Below the pieces are notes generated by a model. That model saw nothing but the letters and a program-made list of their open reading frames with translations, did not search any database and was not told the origin of the DNA. The position numbers and the translations under genes are program-made. From NCBI RefSeq assembly GCF_018614055.1, contig NZ_JAGGPB010000026.1:1-64000 (forward strand): a stretch of DNA of 64,000 bases, written 5' to 3'. Each line of letters begins with the position of its first letter. Positions within the stretch are counted from its first letter, which is position 1. Of this stretch, positions 25,506-32,898 are shown piece after piece. The stretch is from Streptomyces sp. ISL-98. Its GTDB lineage: Bacteria > Actinomycetota > Actinomycetes > Streptomycetales > Streptomycetaceae.

Positions 25506-26291
25506 ATGCGCGTCTTCCGTGTGGCGCTGTGCTGTGTGCCCGGGGCGAGTGCCCTGGGGCTCCTGCTGCTGTGCGCGGCGGGGGTCGACCCTGCGGTGTC
25601 CGGCGTACGGGCCGGCGATCAGCCTCCGCACACGTCCCTGATGCCGGCGGCCGCCGCCCCGGTACGCCGCATATCGCCGCACCTCGCCCCGTATCCGAGC
25701 ATCGTGCCCCGGTCGAAGTGGCTCGCCCGGGATACGTACCGTCGCCCGCCCGCCCGCTTTGCCGACCGCATCGAGGCGGTCTTCGTCCACCACACCAACT
25801 CGCCGAACGGCTACGACTGCGCCGACGCCCCACGCATCATCAGCACCGTGTACCGCGGCCAGGCCGGTGCCAAGCACTGGGACGACATCGGCTACAACTT
25901 CCTCGTCGACCGCTGTGGCACCATCTACGAGGGCCGCGCCGGAGGCATCGACCAGCCCGTCGTCGGGGCGCACGCCCAGGGCTTCAACCGGCGCACGGTG
26001 GGCATAGCCGCCATCGGCAGGTACACCGAGGGCGTGCCGGTCCCGCAGCGCATGATCGATGCCATCGCGGCGATCGTCGCCTGGAAGCTCGGTGTGTCGG
26101 ACATCGACCCGCGCTCCAGGGTGCGGCTGGAGTCTTCGAACAGCCTGAGCAAGTACCGAAAAGGGACGACTGCGCTGTTCTACGCCGTGTCGGGGCACAG
26201 CGACGGCTACCAAACGATCTGCCCGGGCGGTGCGCTGATGGCCGAACTGCCCGCGATCAGGGAGATCGCTGCCCGCCTCCAGGGCAGGTAG
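25506..26291 (+). CDS. secreted peptidoglycan recognition protein / amidase
   Basis: 261 residues. A signal or anchor segment (VALCCVPGASALGLLLLCAA) is followed by a PGRP-type domain (about residues 65-255). Conserved blocks are EAVFVHHTNSPNGYDC (first zinc His), GYNFLVDRCGTIYEGRAGG and FNRRTVGIAAIGRY. The end has FYAVSGHSDGYQTICPGGAL with the later His and Cys positions of the zinc amidase fold. It probably cleaves the MurNAc-L-Ala bond in cell-wall material. GTG 25500 is an alternative start. Confidence 0.9.
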   Translation: MRVFRVALCCVPGASALGLLLLCAAGVDPAVSGVRAGDQPPHTSLMPAAAAPVRRISPHLAPYPSIVPRSKWLARDTYRRPPARFADRIEAVFVHHTNSPNGYDCADAPRIISTVYRGQAGAKHWDDIGYNFLVDRCGTIYEGRAGGIDQPVVGAHAQGFNRRTVGIAAIGRYTEGVPVPQRMIDAIAAIVAWKLGVSDIDPRSRVRLESSNSLSKYRKGTTALFYAVSGHSDGYQTICPGGALMAELPAIREIAARLQGR

Positions 26292-26387
26292 CCGGAAGCG
26301 AGCGATGAGTTCCGGTGCCGCGGCAGGTCCACCCTTCAGCCGCATTCGCTCGCGTGCGTCCGCTCGCGCCCAGCCAGGAGGAACCCC

Positions 26388-26861
26388 ATGCAGAAGATCA
26401 ACACGTTTCTGTGGTTCGACGACCAGGCGGAGGAGGCCGCGGAGTTCTACACATCCGTCTTCGGCAACTCCCGCGTGCTGGATGTGCAGCACTACGGGGA
26501 CACAGGGCCGGGCAAGCCGGGCTCCGTCATGCTCGTGACGTTCGAACTGGAGGGCCAGAGCTTCATGGCGCTCAACGGCGGCCCCGAGTTCCCCTTCACC
26601 GAAGCCGTCTCGTTGTACGTCGACTGCGTGTCGCAGGAGGAGGTCGACGACCTCTGGGCCAAGCTCACCGCCGGCGGCGGTTCGGAAGGGTCCTGCGGGT
26701 GGCTCAAGGACAAGTACGGCCTGTCCTGGCAGATCGTTCCCCGGGCGCTGACGGAGCTGCTGCGCGACCCGGACTCCGAGAAGGCCGGCCGGGCCATGCA
26801 GGCCATGCTCGGGATGAAGAAGATCGACATTCCGGCGCTGCGGCACGCCGCAGGAGAGTGA
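26388..26861 (+). CDS. VOC-superfamily (PhnB/3-demethylubiquinone-like) protein
   Basis: 157 residues after an AGGAGG site 7 bases upstream. NTFLWFDDQAEEAAEFYTSV then FGNSRVLDVQHYG is the classic start of PhnB-like vicinal-oxygen-chelate proteins. GQSFMALNGGPEFPFTEAVS and the sequence ending in KYGLSWQIVPRAL complete the fold. Family members are small metal-binding enzymes or antibiotic-binding proteins; the substrate here is unknown. Confidence 0.9.
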   Translation: MQKINTFLWFDDQAEEAAEFYTSVFGNSRVLDVQHYGDTGPGKPGSVMLVTFELEGQSFMALNGGPEFPFTEAVSLYVDCVSQEEVDDLWAKLTAGGGSEGSCGWLKDKYGLSWQIVPRALTELLRDPDSEKAGRAMQAMLGMKKIDIPALRHAAGE

Positions 26862-26922
26862 CCGGGCAACCACGCTCCGGAGGCTCCGGATTCGGCCAAC
26901 CATCACGGCCGACATGATGATG

Positions 26923-26959
26923 TTGGCGCTTCCCAAATTCTGCTTATGATTCCCGGGTG
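26923..26959 (+). promoter_or_regulatory. promoter of LysR gene giving a leaderless mRNA
   Basis: TTGGCG (26923-26928) and TATGAT (26945-26950) are 16 bases apart, and the GTG start codon begins 6 bases after the -10 box. Transcription would therefore start at or beside the GTG. No Shine-Dalgarno sequence is present. Leaderless messages are common in Streptomyces. Confidence 0.6.
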
Positions 26960-27871
26960 TTCGACTCACGGCACATCAAGACATTCCATGAAGTGGTCAA
27001 GACCGGTTCGTACTCGGCGGCCGCTCGTGCTCTGGGCTACACACAGCCCGCGATCACCCAGCAGATGAAGGCTCTCGAACGGGACGTCGGCACGCCGCTG
27101 TTCACCCGCATCGGCCGCGGCATGCGCCTCACCGAGGCCGGGGAGGCGCTTTCGCGGCACGCGGCCATCATCCTCGACACGATGTCCGCGGCCCAGCAGC
27201 AGATGAGCTCCCTCACCCGCCTGCACACCGGGCGGGTGAGGGTCTGCGCCTTCCCCAGCGCCAACGCCACTCTCATACCCGAGACCATGGCCCGCCTGGC
27301 CGCCGGTCACCCCGGGGTGCGCGTGGAGCTCCTGGAGAACGAGCCGCCGGAGTCGCTGCGGCAGCTGGTGCGCGGCGAATGCGATATCACGCTCGCTTTC
27401 ACCTATCCGGGCCTGCACGAGGACGTGCCGGATGTGCCGGACGAGATGGTGGAAATCCCGCTGCTGGAAGACCAGTTGACGGTCGTGCTGCCGACCGCGC
27501 ACCCGCTCGCCCGGCGCCGGGCGGTGAAACTGGCGGACCTGGCGGAGGAACGCTGGATCGCGGGCTGCCGACGCTGCCGCGTCAACTTCCTGCACGAATG
27601 CGCGGAACAGGGCTTCGCGCCCGACATCGCGTTCACGACCGACGACAACCTCGTGGTGCAGAGCCTCGTCGCCGAAGGGCTCGGCGTCGCCATGATGCCG
27701 GGGCTCGTCCTCAACTTCCTGCGCCACCCGAAGGTCACCGGACGGGCTCTGGAGCCCGCATCCCGGCGGCAGGTCTCGGCGTACGTCCTGCGCGAGCATC
27801 TGCGGATTCCGGCCACCGGGCTCGTACTCGAAGAGCTCCGGGCGGTGGCCGCGAACAAGATCGGCTGCTAG
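26957..27871 (+). CDS. LysR-family transcriptional regulator
   Basis: 304 residues from GTG 26957. The N-terminal helix-turn-helix is FHEVVKTGSYSAAARALGYT then QPAITQQMKALERDVGTPLF. The substrate-binding domain spans about residues 90-295, with VRVCAFPSANATLIPETMAR and LVAEGLGVAMMPGLVL. It precedes the cysteine dioxygenase and YeiH-type exporter genes on the same strand and probably controls that sulfur operon. A hairpin at 27896-27931 separates it from the operon. Confidence 0.92.
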   Translation: MFDSRHIKTFHEVVKTGSYSAAARALGYTQPAITQQMKALERDVGTPLFTRIGRGMRLTEAGEALSRHAAIILDTMSAAQQQMSSLTRLHTGRVRVCAFPSANATLIPETMARLAAGHPGVRVELLENEPPESLRQLVRGECDITLAFTYPGLHEDVPDVPDEMVEIPLLEDQLTVVLPTAHPLARRRAVKLADLAEERWIAGCRRCRVNFLHECAEQGFAPDIAFTTDDNLVVQSLVAEGLGVAMMPGLVLNFLRHPKVTGRALEPASRRQVSAYVLREHLRIPATGLVLEELRAVAANKIGC

Positions 27872-27895
27872 ACAGGGCGAATCGGCGCGAATCAT

Positions 27896-27931
27896 AAGGA
27901 GAGTTTGGGCGGCGGCGTACAAACGCTCCTT
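27896..27931. terminator. hairpin between LysR and cysteine dioxygenase genes
   Basis: AAGGAG-A-GTTTG (27896-27907) pairs with CAAAC-G-CTCCTT (27920-27931), 11 pairs with one mismatch and a 12-base loop. It starts 25 bases after the LysR stop. It may terminate the LysR message or act in the leader of the downstream operon. Confidence 0.5.
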
Positions 27932-27966
27932 GGACGTCCTCGATCGAGCGGCGCCAGTCTGCTCGT

Positions 27967-28533
27967 ATGACCACTTCGACCGCATTGACGGCTGCCCGTA
28001 CGACCGCTCGCCTCGACGCGCTGGTCGGCGAAATCCGTGAGGCCGTAGGTCAGGGCCTGCCGCCCGACCCGACGGCGTACCTGGTCGGCGAGCGGCTCGC
28101 GCCGCACCTCGGCGCGGACGACCTCCTCGCCCCGGAGCAGCGCGAGGGCGACCCCGAGCGCTACCGCCAGCACCTGCTGCACGCGGAGGGCGACGGCAGT
28201 TTCTCGATCGTCGCGCTCGTCTGGCGGCCGGGCCAGCGCACCAGCGTGCACGACCATGTCGCGTGGTGCGCGACCGGCGTCCACGTGGGCGAGGAGCACG
28301 AGCGGCGCTACCGGCTCGTCCCGTCCTGCGACGGCTCGGCGGCTCGCCTCGTCGCCACGCAGGACGTCGTCAACCCGCAGGGCGCCGTCTGCGGTTTCGC
28401 GCCGCCCGGCGACATCCACCGGGTCTGGAACGCGGGCACGTCCGAAGCGATATCCCTGCATGTGTACGGCGCCGACATATCCAAGCTCGGCACGAGCGTC
28501 CGCCGGGTGTACGAGCTGCCGGCCGACCGCTGA
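27967..28533 (+). CDS. cysteine dioxygenase-family cupin
   Basis: 188 residues. The cupin iron site reads WRPGQRTSVHDHVAWCATGV, with the two His of the HxH motif. GDIHRVWNAGTSEAISLHVY supplies the third His. This is the type I cysteine dioxygenase pattern, which oxidises cysteine to cysteine sulfinate in the cytoplasm. Its stop overlaps the next start by one base (TGATG), so it is coupled with the YeiH-type protein. Together they suggest cysteine breakdown with export of sulfite or sulfate. Confidence 0.88.
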   Translation: MTTSTALTAARTTARLDALVGEIREAVGQGLPPDPTAYLVGERLAPHLGADDLLAPEQREGDPERYRQHLLHAEGDGSFSIVALVWRPGQRTSVHDHVAWCATGVHVGEEHERRYRLVPSCDGSAARLVATQDVVNPQGAVCGFAPPGDIHRVWNAGTSEAISLHVYGADISKLGTSVRRVYELPADR

Positions 28534-29618
28534 TGGCGCTCCTCAGGGAACGGGTCAAGGAGTCGGGGCGGGAGACACCCGCGCCCGGCAGGTCGCCGGG
28601 ACTCGCGCTCGCCGCCGCCGGCGTGGGCGTCGCCTGGGCCGTGCACCAACTCCTCCCCGGCGTCCCGATGCTGACCGCCGCCGTGGTGCTCGGCGTCGCT
28701 GCCGCGCATCTGCCGGGAATGCGTGCTCTCGTACGGGGCAGTGCGCGACCGGGACTCTCGTACGCCGGGAAACGGCTGATGCGCCTCGGCATCGTCCTGC
28801 TCGGCCTGAAACTGGGCCTGGACGACGTACTGGGCATCGGATGGGCCACCGTCGCGATGGTGCTCGGCGTGGTCACAGCCACCTTCTTCGGCACCTGGTG
28901 GCTGGGCCGCCGCATGGGGCTGCGCGGCGACCAGCCGCTGCTCATCGCCACCGGCTACTCGATCTGCGGGGCGTCCGCGATCGGCGCGGTGAGCGAGGCG
29001 ACGGACAGCGACGAACGCGACACCGCGACGTCGGTGGCGCTCGTGACGCTGTGCGGGACGCTCGCCATCGCCGTACTGCCGCTGCTGCAGCAGCCGTTGG
29101 GGCTGACCGATGCGGAGTTCGGCCGCTGGGCGGGCGCGAGCGTGCACGACGTGGGGCAGGTCGTGGCCACCGCGCAGACCGCCGGGGCGGACGCGCTCGG
29201 CGAAGCGGTCCTGGTCAAGCTGATGAGGGTCGCGCTGCTTGCGCCGCTCGTCGCGGCGGTGGCCGTGTCCGTACGCCGGCGCAGGCGCACCACCGCTTCG
29301 AGCGCGGGCACGAAGCGGCCGCCGCTCGTGCCGCTCTTTGTCGTCGGCTTCCTGGCGATGGTCGCCGTGCGCAGCACGGGCCTGCTGCCCGACGGCGCCC
29401 TCGACGTGGCGCACACGGCGCAGGAACTCCTGCTCGCGACCGCCCTGTTCGGGCTCGGCAGCGCGGTGCACCTGCCGTCCCTGAGCCGAACGGGCGAGCG
29501 AAGCGAGATGGGGGTCCCCCCGGCCGGAGGCTGGGGGAGGGTGGCGGCGCTGGGGCTGTGCGCGTGGGTGGTCGTGGCCGGAGTCTCGTACGCGGGAGTG
29601 CTGCTCACGACAGCCTGA
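28533..29618 (+). CDS. YeiH/UPF0324-family putative sulfur-anion exporter
   Basis: 361 residues with about ten membrane helices. Typical YeiH blocks are KRLMRLGIVLLGLKLGLDDV, IATGYSICGASAIGAVSEAT and GASVHDVGQVVATAQTAGAD. The family is proposed to export sulfate. Near the C-terminus (about residues 321-336) a stretch TGERSEMGVPPAGGWGR is encoded by a dispersed Streptomyces-type repeat (29492-29539), placed between two membrane segments without breaking the frame. It follows cysteine dioxygenase with a one-base overlap. Confidence 0.88.
   Translation: MALLRERVKESGRETPAPGRSPGLALAAAGVGVAWAVHQLLPGVPMLTAAVVLGVAAAHLPGMRALVRGSARPGLSYAGKRLMRLGIVLLGLKLGLDDVLGIGWATVAMVLGVVTATFFGTWWLGRRMGLRGDQPLLIATGYSICGASAIGAVSEATDSDERDTATSVALVTLCGTLAIAVLPLLQQPLGLTDAEFGRWAGASVHDVGQVVATAQTAGADALGEAVLVKLMRVALLAPLVAAVAVSVRRRRRTTASSAGTKRPPLVPLFVVGFLAMVAVRSTGLLPDGALDVAHTAQELLLATALFGLGSAVHLPSLSRTGERSEMGVPPAGGWGRVAALGLCAWVVVAGVSYAGVLLTTA
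29492..29539 (+). repeat. dispersed palindromic repeat inside the YeiH gene
   Basis: The sequence runs GCGAGCGAAGCGAGATGGGG, then GGTCCCCCC, GGCCGGAGG and CTGGGGGAG, and contains a GGGGG...CCCCC palindrome. This GAGCGAAGCGAG/GGGGGTCCCCC type is a repeat I recognise from intergenic DNA in many Streptomyces. A related copy (CTCCCCCAGACTTCGTCCGG then GGGGACCCCC) lies at 59527-59551 inside the palindromic element downstream of xylA. Here it lies in frame in a gene. Confidence 0.65.
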
Positions 29619-29669
29619 CCAGTTCGTAGTCCCGCGAGATTTTGGACGCAAGGATCCAGCCACCCTCGC

Positions 29670-29708
29670 TTCGGAATTCCAGGGTGACTTGCCTATGCTC
29701 GGCGGGTG
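29670..29708 (+). promoter_or_regulatory. putative promoter of PPTase gene, leaderless start
   Basis: TATGCT (29694-29699) stands 6 bases before the GTG start at 29706. A poor -35 match TTCGGA (29670-29675) lies 18 bases upstream. No ribosome-binding site precedes the GTG, so the message is probably leaderless if this start is right. An ATG at 29721 is the alternative. Confidence 0.4.
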
Positions 29709-30473
29709 AACGGAACGGCGATGCACGTACCCATGACTCCGGTGCTCGGAGAACCCGCCGGGCGCATGGAACTGCCGAAGGCGGGCGAAGCTCCTGTGCT
29801 GTGGAGCGTCGACGCGGAGCGCCAGGGGCGCGTCGCCGCGCGGCTCGCCGCCGAGATCCTCGACGACACGGAGAAGGAGCGCGCGGCGTCCTTCGTACGG
29901 GACATCGACCGCCGGTGTTACACCACCGCGCACGTGGCGCTGCGCGTCATGCTCGGCTCCTGCCTGGGGATCGAGCCCGGCGCGGTGCGGCTGCACCGCG
30001 AGCCGTGCCTGTCCTGCGGCGGCCCCCACGGGAAGCCGGCCACCACCGACGGGCCGGTCCACTTCTCGCTCTCGCACAGCGGCAGTCTGGCCCTGCTCGC
30101 CTGCGCGGCAGTCCCGGTCGGGGTCGACGTCGAGGCGGTACCGCAACTGGCCGTCGTACGGGAGATATCGGGCGAACTGCATCCCGACGAGACGGCGGAG
30201 CTGGCTGCCGCGCCGGAGGCCGGGCGGCCCGCCGCCTTCGCCCGGACATGGGCGCGCAAGGAGGCGTACCTCAAAGGCCTCGGCACCGGCCTCGCCCGCA
30301 GCCCCTCGCTCGACTACCTCGGCACGGCCCGGACGGCGGTGCGTCATCCGGCGGGGTGGGTGATCAGCGACGTGGCGGCGCCGCACGGGTACGCCGCAGC
30401 TGTCGCGACAGCGGATCAGTCCGCGCCGACGGCCCCGTCGCCTTCCAGCAGTCCCGAAGCCGCCAGCAGGTAG
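29706..30473 (+). CDS. 4'-phosphopantetheinyl transferase (Sfp type)
   Basis: 255 residues. The magnesium-binding VGVDVEAV and the later WARKEAYLKGLGTGLA are the two signature motifs of Sfp-type transferases. HFSLSHSGSLALLACAAVPV is the preceding conserved block. It attaches the phosphopantetheine arm from CoA to carrier domains. In this location it probably activates the ACP and the two PCP domains of the adjacent PKS/NRPS proteins (Ser962 of the PKS, Ser1425 and Ser994 of the NRPS proteins). Its 3' end overlaps the convergent LuxR gene by 58 bases. Confidence 0.92.
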   Translation: MNGTAMHVPMTPVLGEPAGRMELPKAGEAPVLWSVDAERQGRVAARLAAEILDDTEKERAASFVRDIDRRCYTTAHVALRVMLGSCLGIEPGAVRLHREPCLSCGGPHGKPATTDGPVHFSLSHSGSLALLACAAVPVGVDVEAVPQLAVVREISGELHPDETAELAAAPEAGRPAAFARTWARKEAYLKGLGTGLARSPSLDYLGTARTAVRHPAGWVISDVAAPHGYAAAVATADQSAPTAPSPSSSPEAASR

Positions 30474-31402
30474 CCGAGTTGGGCCCGGCTGCTGCTCTCC
30501 AGCCGGAGCGACACCTTGCGGATGTGCTCGGCGACGCTGCGGCGGCTCATGCCGAGGCGGCGCGCGATGGAGTCGTCGGTCTCGCCGGACACCACAGCCA
30601 GCAGGATCGTGCGCTGTACGTCGGACGTGATGCTGGGCGAGCGCAGTGGTGAGGTGTCCGGATGGACCGGGATCGACCTGGCCCAGGCGTTGTTGAAGGA
30701 CTGGGCCAGGAAGCGGACCAGGGCGGGATGACGGATCTCCAGTGCGGCGCTGCCGCGCTCCTCCGACACCGGAATGAAGGCGACCTTCTGGTCGCAGATG
30801 ATGAACCGCTCGAACACCTCGGCCAGCGTACGGACTTCGGCGCCCGCCGCCGTGACCTGCTCGATGTAGGACAGTGTCGCCCGGTGTGAGCGCACGGTGT
30901 GCTGATAGATCGTCCGCTGCCGTACGTCGCGCGACAGCAGGCGCAGATCGCGCTCCAGCGCTTCACTGAGCATCTGCGGTGCGCGGCCGCCGCCCGGCTG
31001 GGCCGTCAGCAGCTCGTGACGGCACCCGTCCACGGCCGCCGTCAGCGCCTTGCTGATCAGCTCACCTCCGGTGAGCAGGGTCAGCGGAGGCTGGTCTGCG
31101 CTGCGTGCGTCGGTGTACACCTCCCCAAAGGCCGACAGGGCCGCGCGTGTTGCGCGAAGGGTCTGGCGCTGCTGGGAAATGGCGTTCTCGATCGGGGCCA
31201 GTACGGCAAAGGCCGCGGCCTCCGCGGGGACGGCTATAACAAATTCGGGCGAATAAGGGTCTTCAAGTACAAGGTGAAATCTCCATAGACAGTCCGGCGC
31301 CTCGTTCCGAGGAAGCCTTCCTTCCGTGAGCGCACGCCGGTAGGTCGCGAGCGCGGTGGCGCACGGCCCTTCCAACGGCGAATTGTCGCAATCGAACGCC
31401 AT
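30416..31402 (-). CDS. LuxR-type cluster regulator
   Basis: 328 residues from ATG 31402; a GTG at 31426 or ATG at 31486 are alternatives, since none has a clear ribosome-binding site. The C-terminal helix-turn-helix reads TDDSIARRLGMSRRSVAEHI with RKVSLRLESSSRAQLGYLL. The central part resembles the TrmB-like/phospholipase D-like region of Streptomyces regulators (LLTGGELISKALTAAVDGCR). It lacks receiver and ATPase domains. It sits between the PPTase and the biosynthetic operon, divergent from the MFS gene, so it is the best candidate for pathway-specific control. Confidence 0.82.
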   Translation of the reverse strand: MAFDCDNSPLEGPCATALATYRRALTEGRLPRNEAPDCLWRFHLVLEDPYSPEFVIAVPAEAAAFAVLAPIENAISQQRQTLRATRAALSAFGEVYTDARSADQPPLTLLTGGELISKALTAAVDGCRHELLTAQPGGGRAPQMLSEALERDLRLLSRDVRQRTIYQHTVRSHRATLSYIEQVTAAGAEVRTLAEVFERFIICDQKVAFIPVSEERGSAALEIRHPALVRFLAQSFNNAWARSIPVHPDTSPLRSPSITSDVQRTILLAVVSGETDDSIARRLGMSRRSVAEHIRKVSLRLESSSRAQLGYLLAASGLLEGDGAVGAD

Positions 31403-31551
31403 CGAGGTGGAATGGTCATCGTTCACAACTGTGCAGATTACATTTGTGCGTTGACCGTTCCCGGGTGGCGCCGCGCAATTCGGCAAGCATGATCGGGAGC
31501 GGGACCGGCCCGCTCACGTCCGCACCGAGCGCCCGCCGAGGAAGAGGGAAC

Positions 31552-32898
31552 ATGCCTGCTGCCGTGACGGCCGACTGGCGCTACCGGATCCTCGTCGGGG
31601 GCTACTCGGTCTCCTCGTACGGAACCTTCCTCAACATGGTGGCGCTCAACCTCTTCGTCTACGCCACGACGGACAGTGCCCTGGCCATGGGCCTGTTCAT
31701 GGCCGTACGGCTCGGCGCCGGATTCCTCACGGGGCTCACCGCCGGCTCCCTGCTGGCCCGGGTCGCCGTCAAGCCGGTCATGCTCTGGATGAACCTGGCG
31801 CAGGCGGCCGCCATGCTGGTGCTGGCGTTCGTACCGGACGGGCTGCGCACAGTCGCGCTGTTCGTCGCCTCCGCCACGATCGGCGCCTGCAGCACGGTTT
31901 TCATGGTGGCGCTGCGCAGCTCGATTCCCGATCTGGTGGGGGAGGAGCGGCGCAGCTGGGCCAACTCGCTGATGGTGGGCGGCCGTTCGATGGCCATGGT
32001 GGCGGGCTTCGCCTCCGCCGGCGTCGTCGTGTCGCAGCTCGGATTCACCGCCGCGTTCCTGCTCGACGCGGCGAGCTTCCTGGTGTGCGCGGCGACGGTG
32101 ATCTGGCTGCCGGACAAGGCCGGGCGTACGGCGGAGGGCGATCGTACGGCCGACGGGGCAGGCACTGCTGAGAAGGCCGAGGCGGGCGCAGACTCCGGGC
32201 GCAAGCTGTCGGTCGCGGTGACCGCGCTCGCGGCCGTGCCCGCGATGGGGCTCATGGTGATCCTGCGCGGCGTCGACGCCCTCGGCTCGTCCTCGCACAA
32301 CGCGGCCCTCCCGGTGTACTCCAGCGCGCTCGACCCCGGCGACCCGGCGGCGTTCGTCAGCCGCTTCTGGCTCTTCTGGGCCCTCGGGAACGTACTGGCC
32401 CAACAAGTCATCCAGCGGTGGGTCAAGCACACCGGGCGATCCGTCGGCGCCGTCGGATTCGGCCTGGGTACGGTCGCCATGTCCAGCGCCTTCATCCTGG
32501 GCTTCGCCGGGTTCCCGATCGCCGCCACGCTGGTGATCGCGCTTGTCGCCGGAGCCGCGGACGGGCTCACCGAGGTGTCGTACACCTCGCATCTCCAGAC
32601 GCTGCCGGAGACCCTGCGCGGCCACGCGTTCGGAATCTCGGCCACGGTCGAGAACCTCGGCTTCGGCGTCGGCATGATCGCCGTCGCCGCCGCGCTGGAG
32701 GCGTTCTCACCGTTCTCCGTCGTCGCCTGGTCCCACGGCGTCGCGATCGTCGTCGCGCTGGTCTTCCTGATCCGGCTCATGGGCGGGCGGGGCCGGTGGG
32801 GTCGGAGTGACAAGAGGTCGTCCGTAGAGGGAGGGAATGCCGATGCGGGAGACCCGCACAGCGGTCGTCGGGATGGCGCTGAGGTTTCCGGGGGCTGA
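31552..32898 (+). CDS. MFS-family exporter of the PKS/NRPS cluster
   Basis: 448 residues from ATG 31552. Twelve hydrophobic helices are interrupted by a charged central loop (about residues 190-225), as in MFS proteins of the EntS/MFS_3 type. Blocks such as MGLFMAVRLGAGFLTGLTAG and RSSIPDLVGEERRSWANSLM are characteristic. It probably exports the cluster product. Its last 62 bases overlap the start of the PKS gene in another frame, which ties production to export. Confidence 0.87.
   Translation: MPAAVTADWRYRILVGGYSVSSYGTFLNMVALNLFVYATTDSALAMGLFMAVRLGAGFLTGLTAGSLLARVAVKPVMLWMNLAQAAAMLVLAFVPDGLRTVALFVASATIGACSTVFMVALRSSIPDLVGEERRSWANSLMVGGRSMAMVAGFASAGVVVSQLGFTAAFLLDAASFLVCAATVIWLPDKAGRTAEGDRTADGAGTAEKAEAGADSGRKLSVAVTALAAVPAMGLMVILRGVDALGSSSHNAALPVYSSALDPGDPAAFVSRFWLFWALGNVLAQQVIQRWVKHTGRSVGAVGFGLGTVAMSSAFILGFAGFPIAATLVIALVAGAADGLTEVSYTSHLQTLPETLRGHAFGISATVENLGFGVGMIAVAAALEAFSPFSVVAWSHGVAIVVALVFLIRLMGGRGRWGRSDKRSSVEGGNADAGDPHSGRRDGAEVSGG

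Noticed and set aside
24468..26969. 833-codon antisense reading frame across the quinone oxidoreductase, PGRP and VOC genes
   Set aside because: A shadow of three well-supported plus-strand genes.
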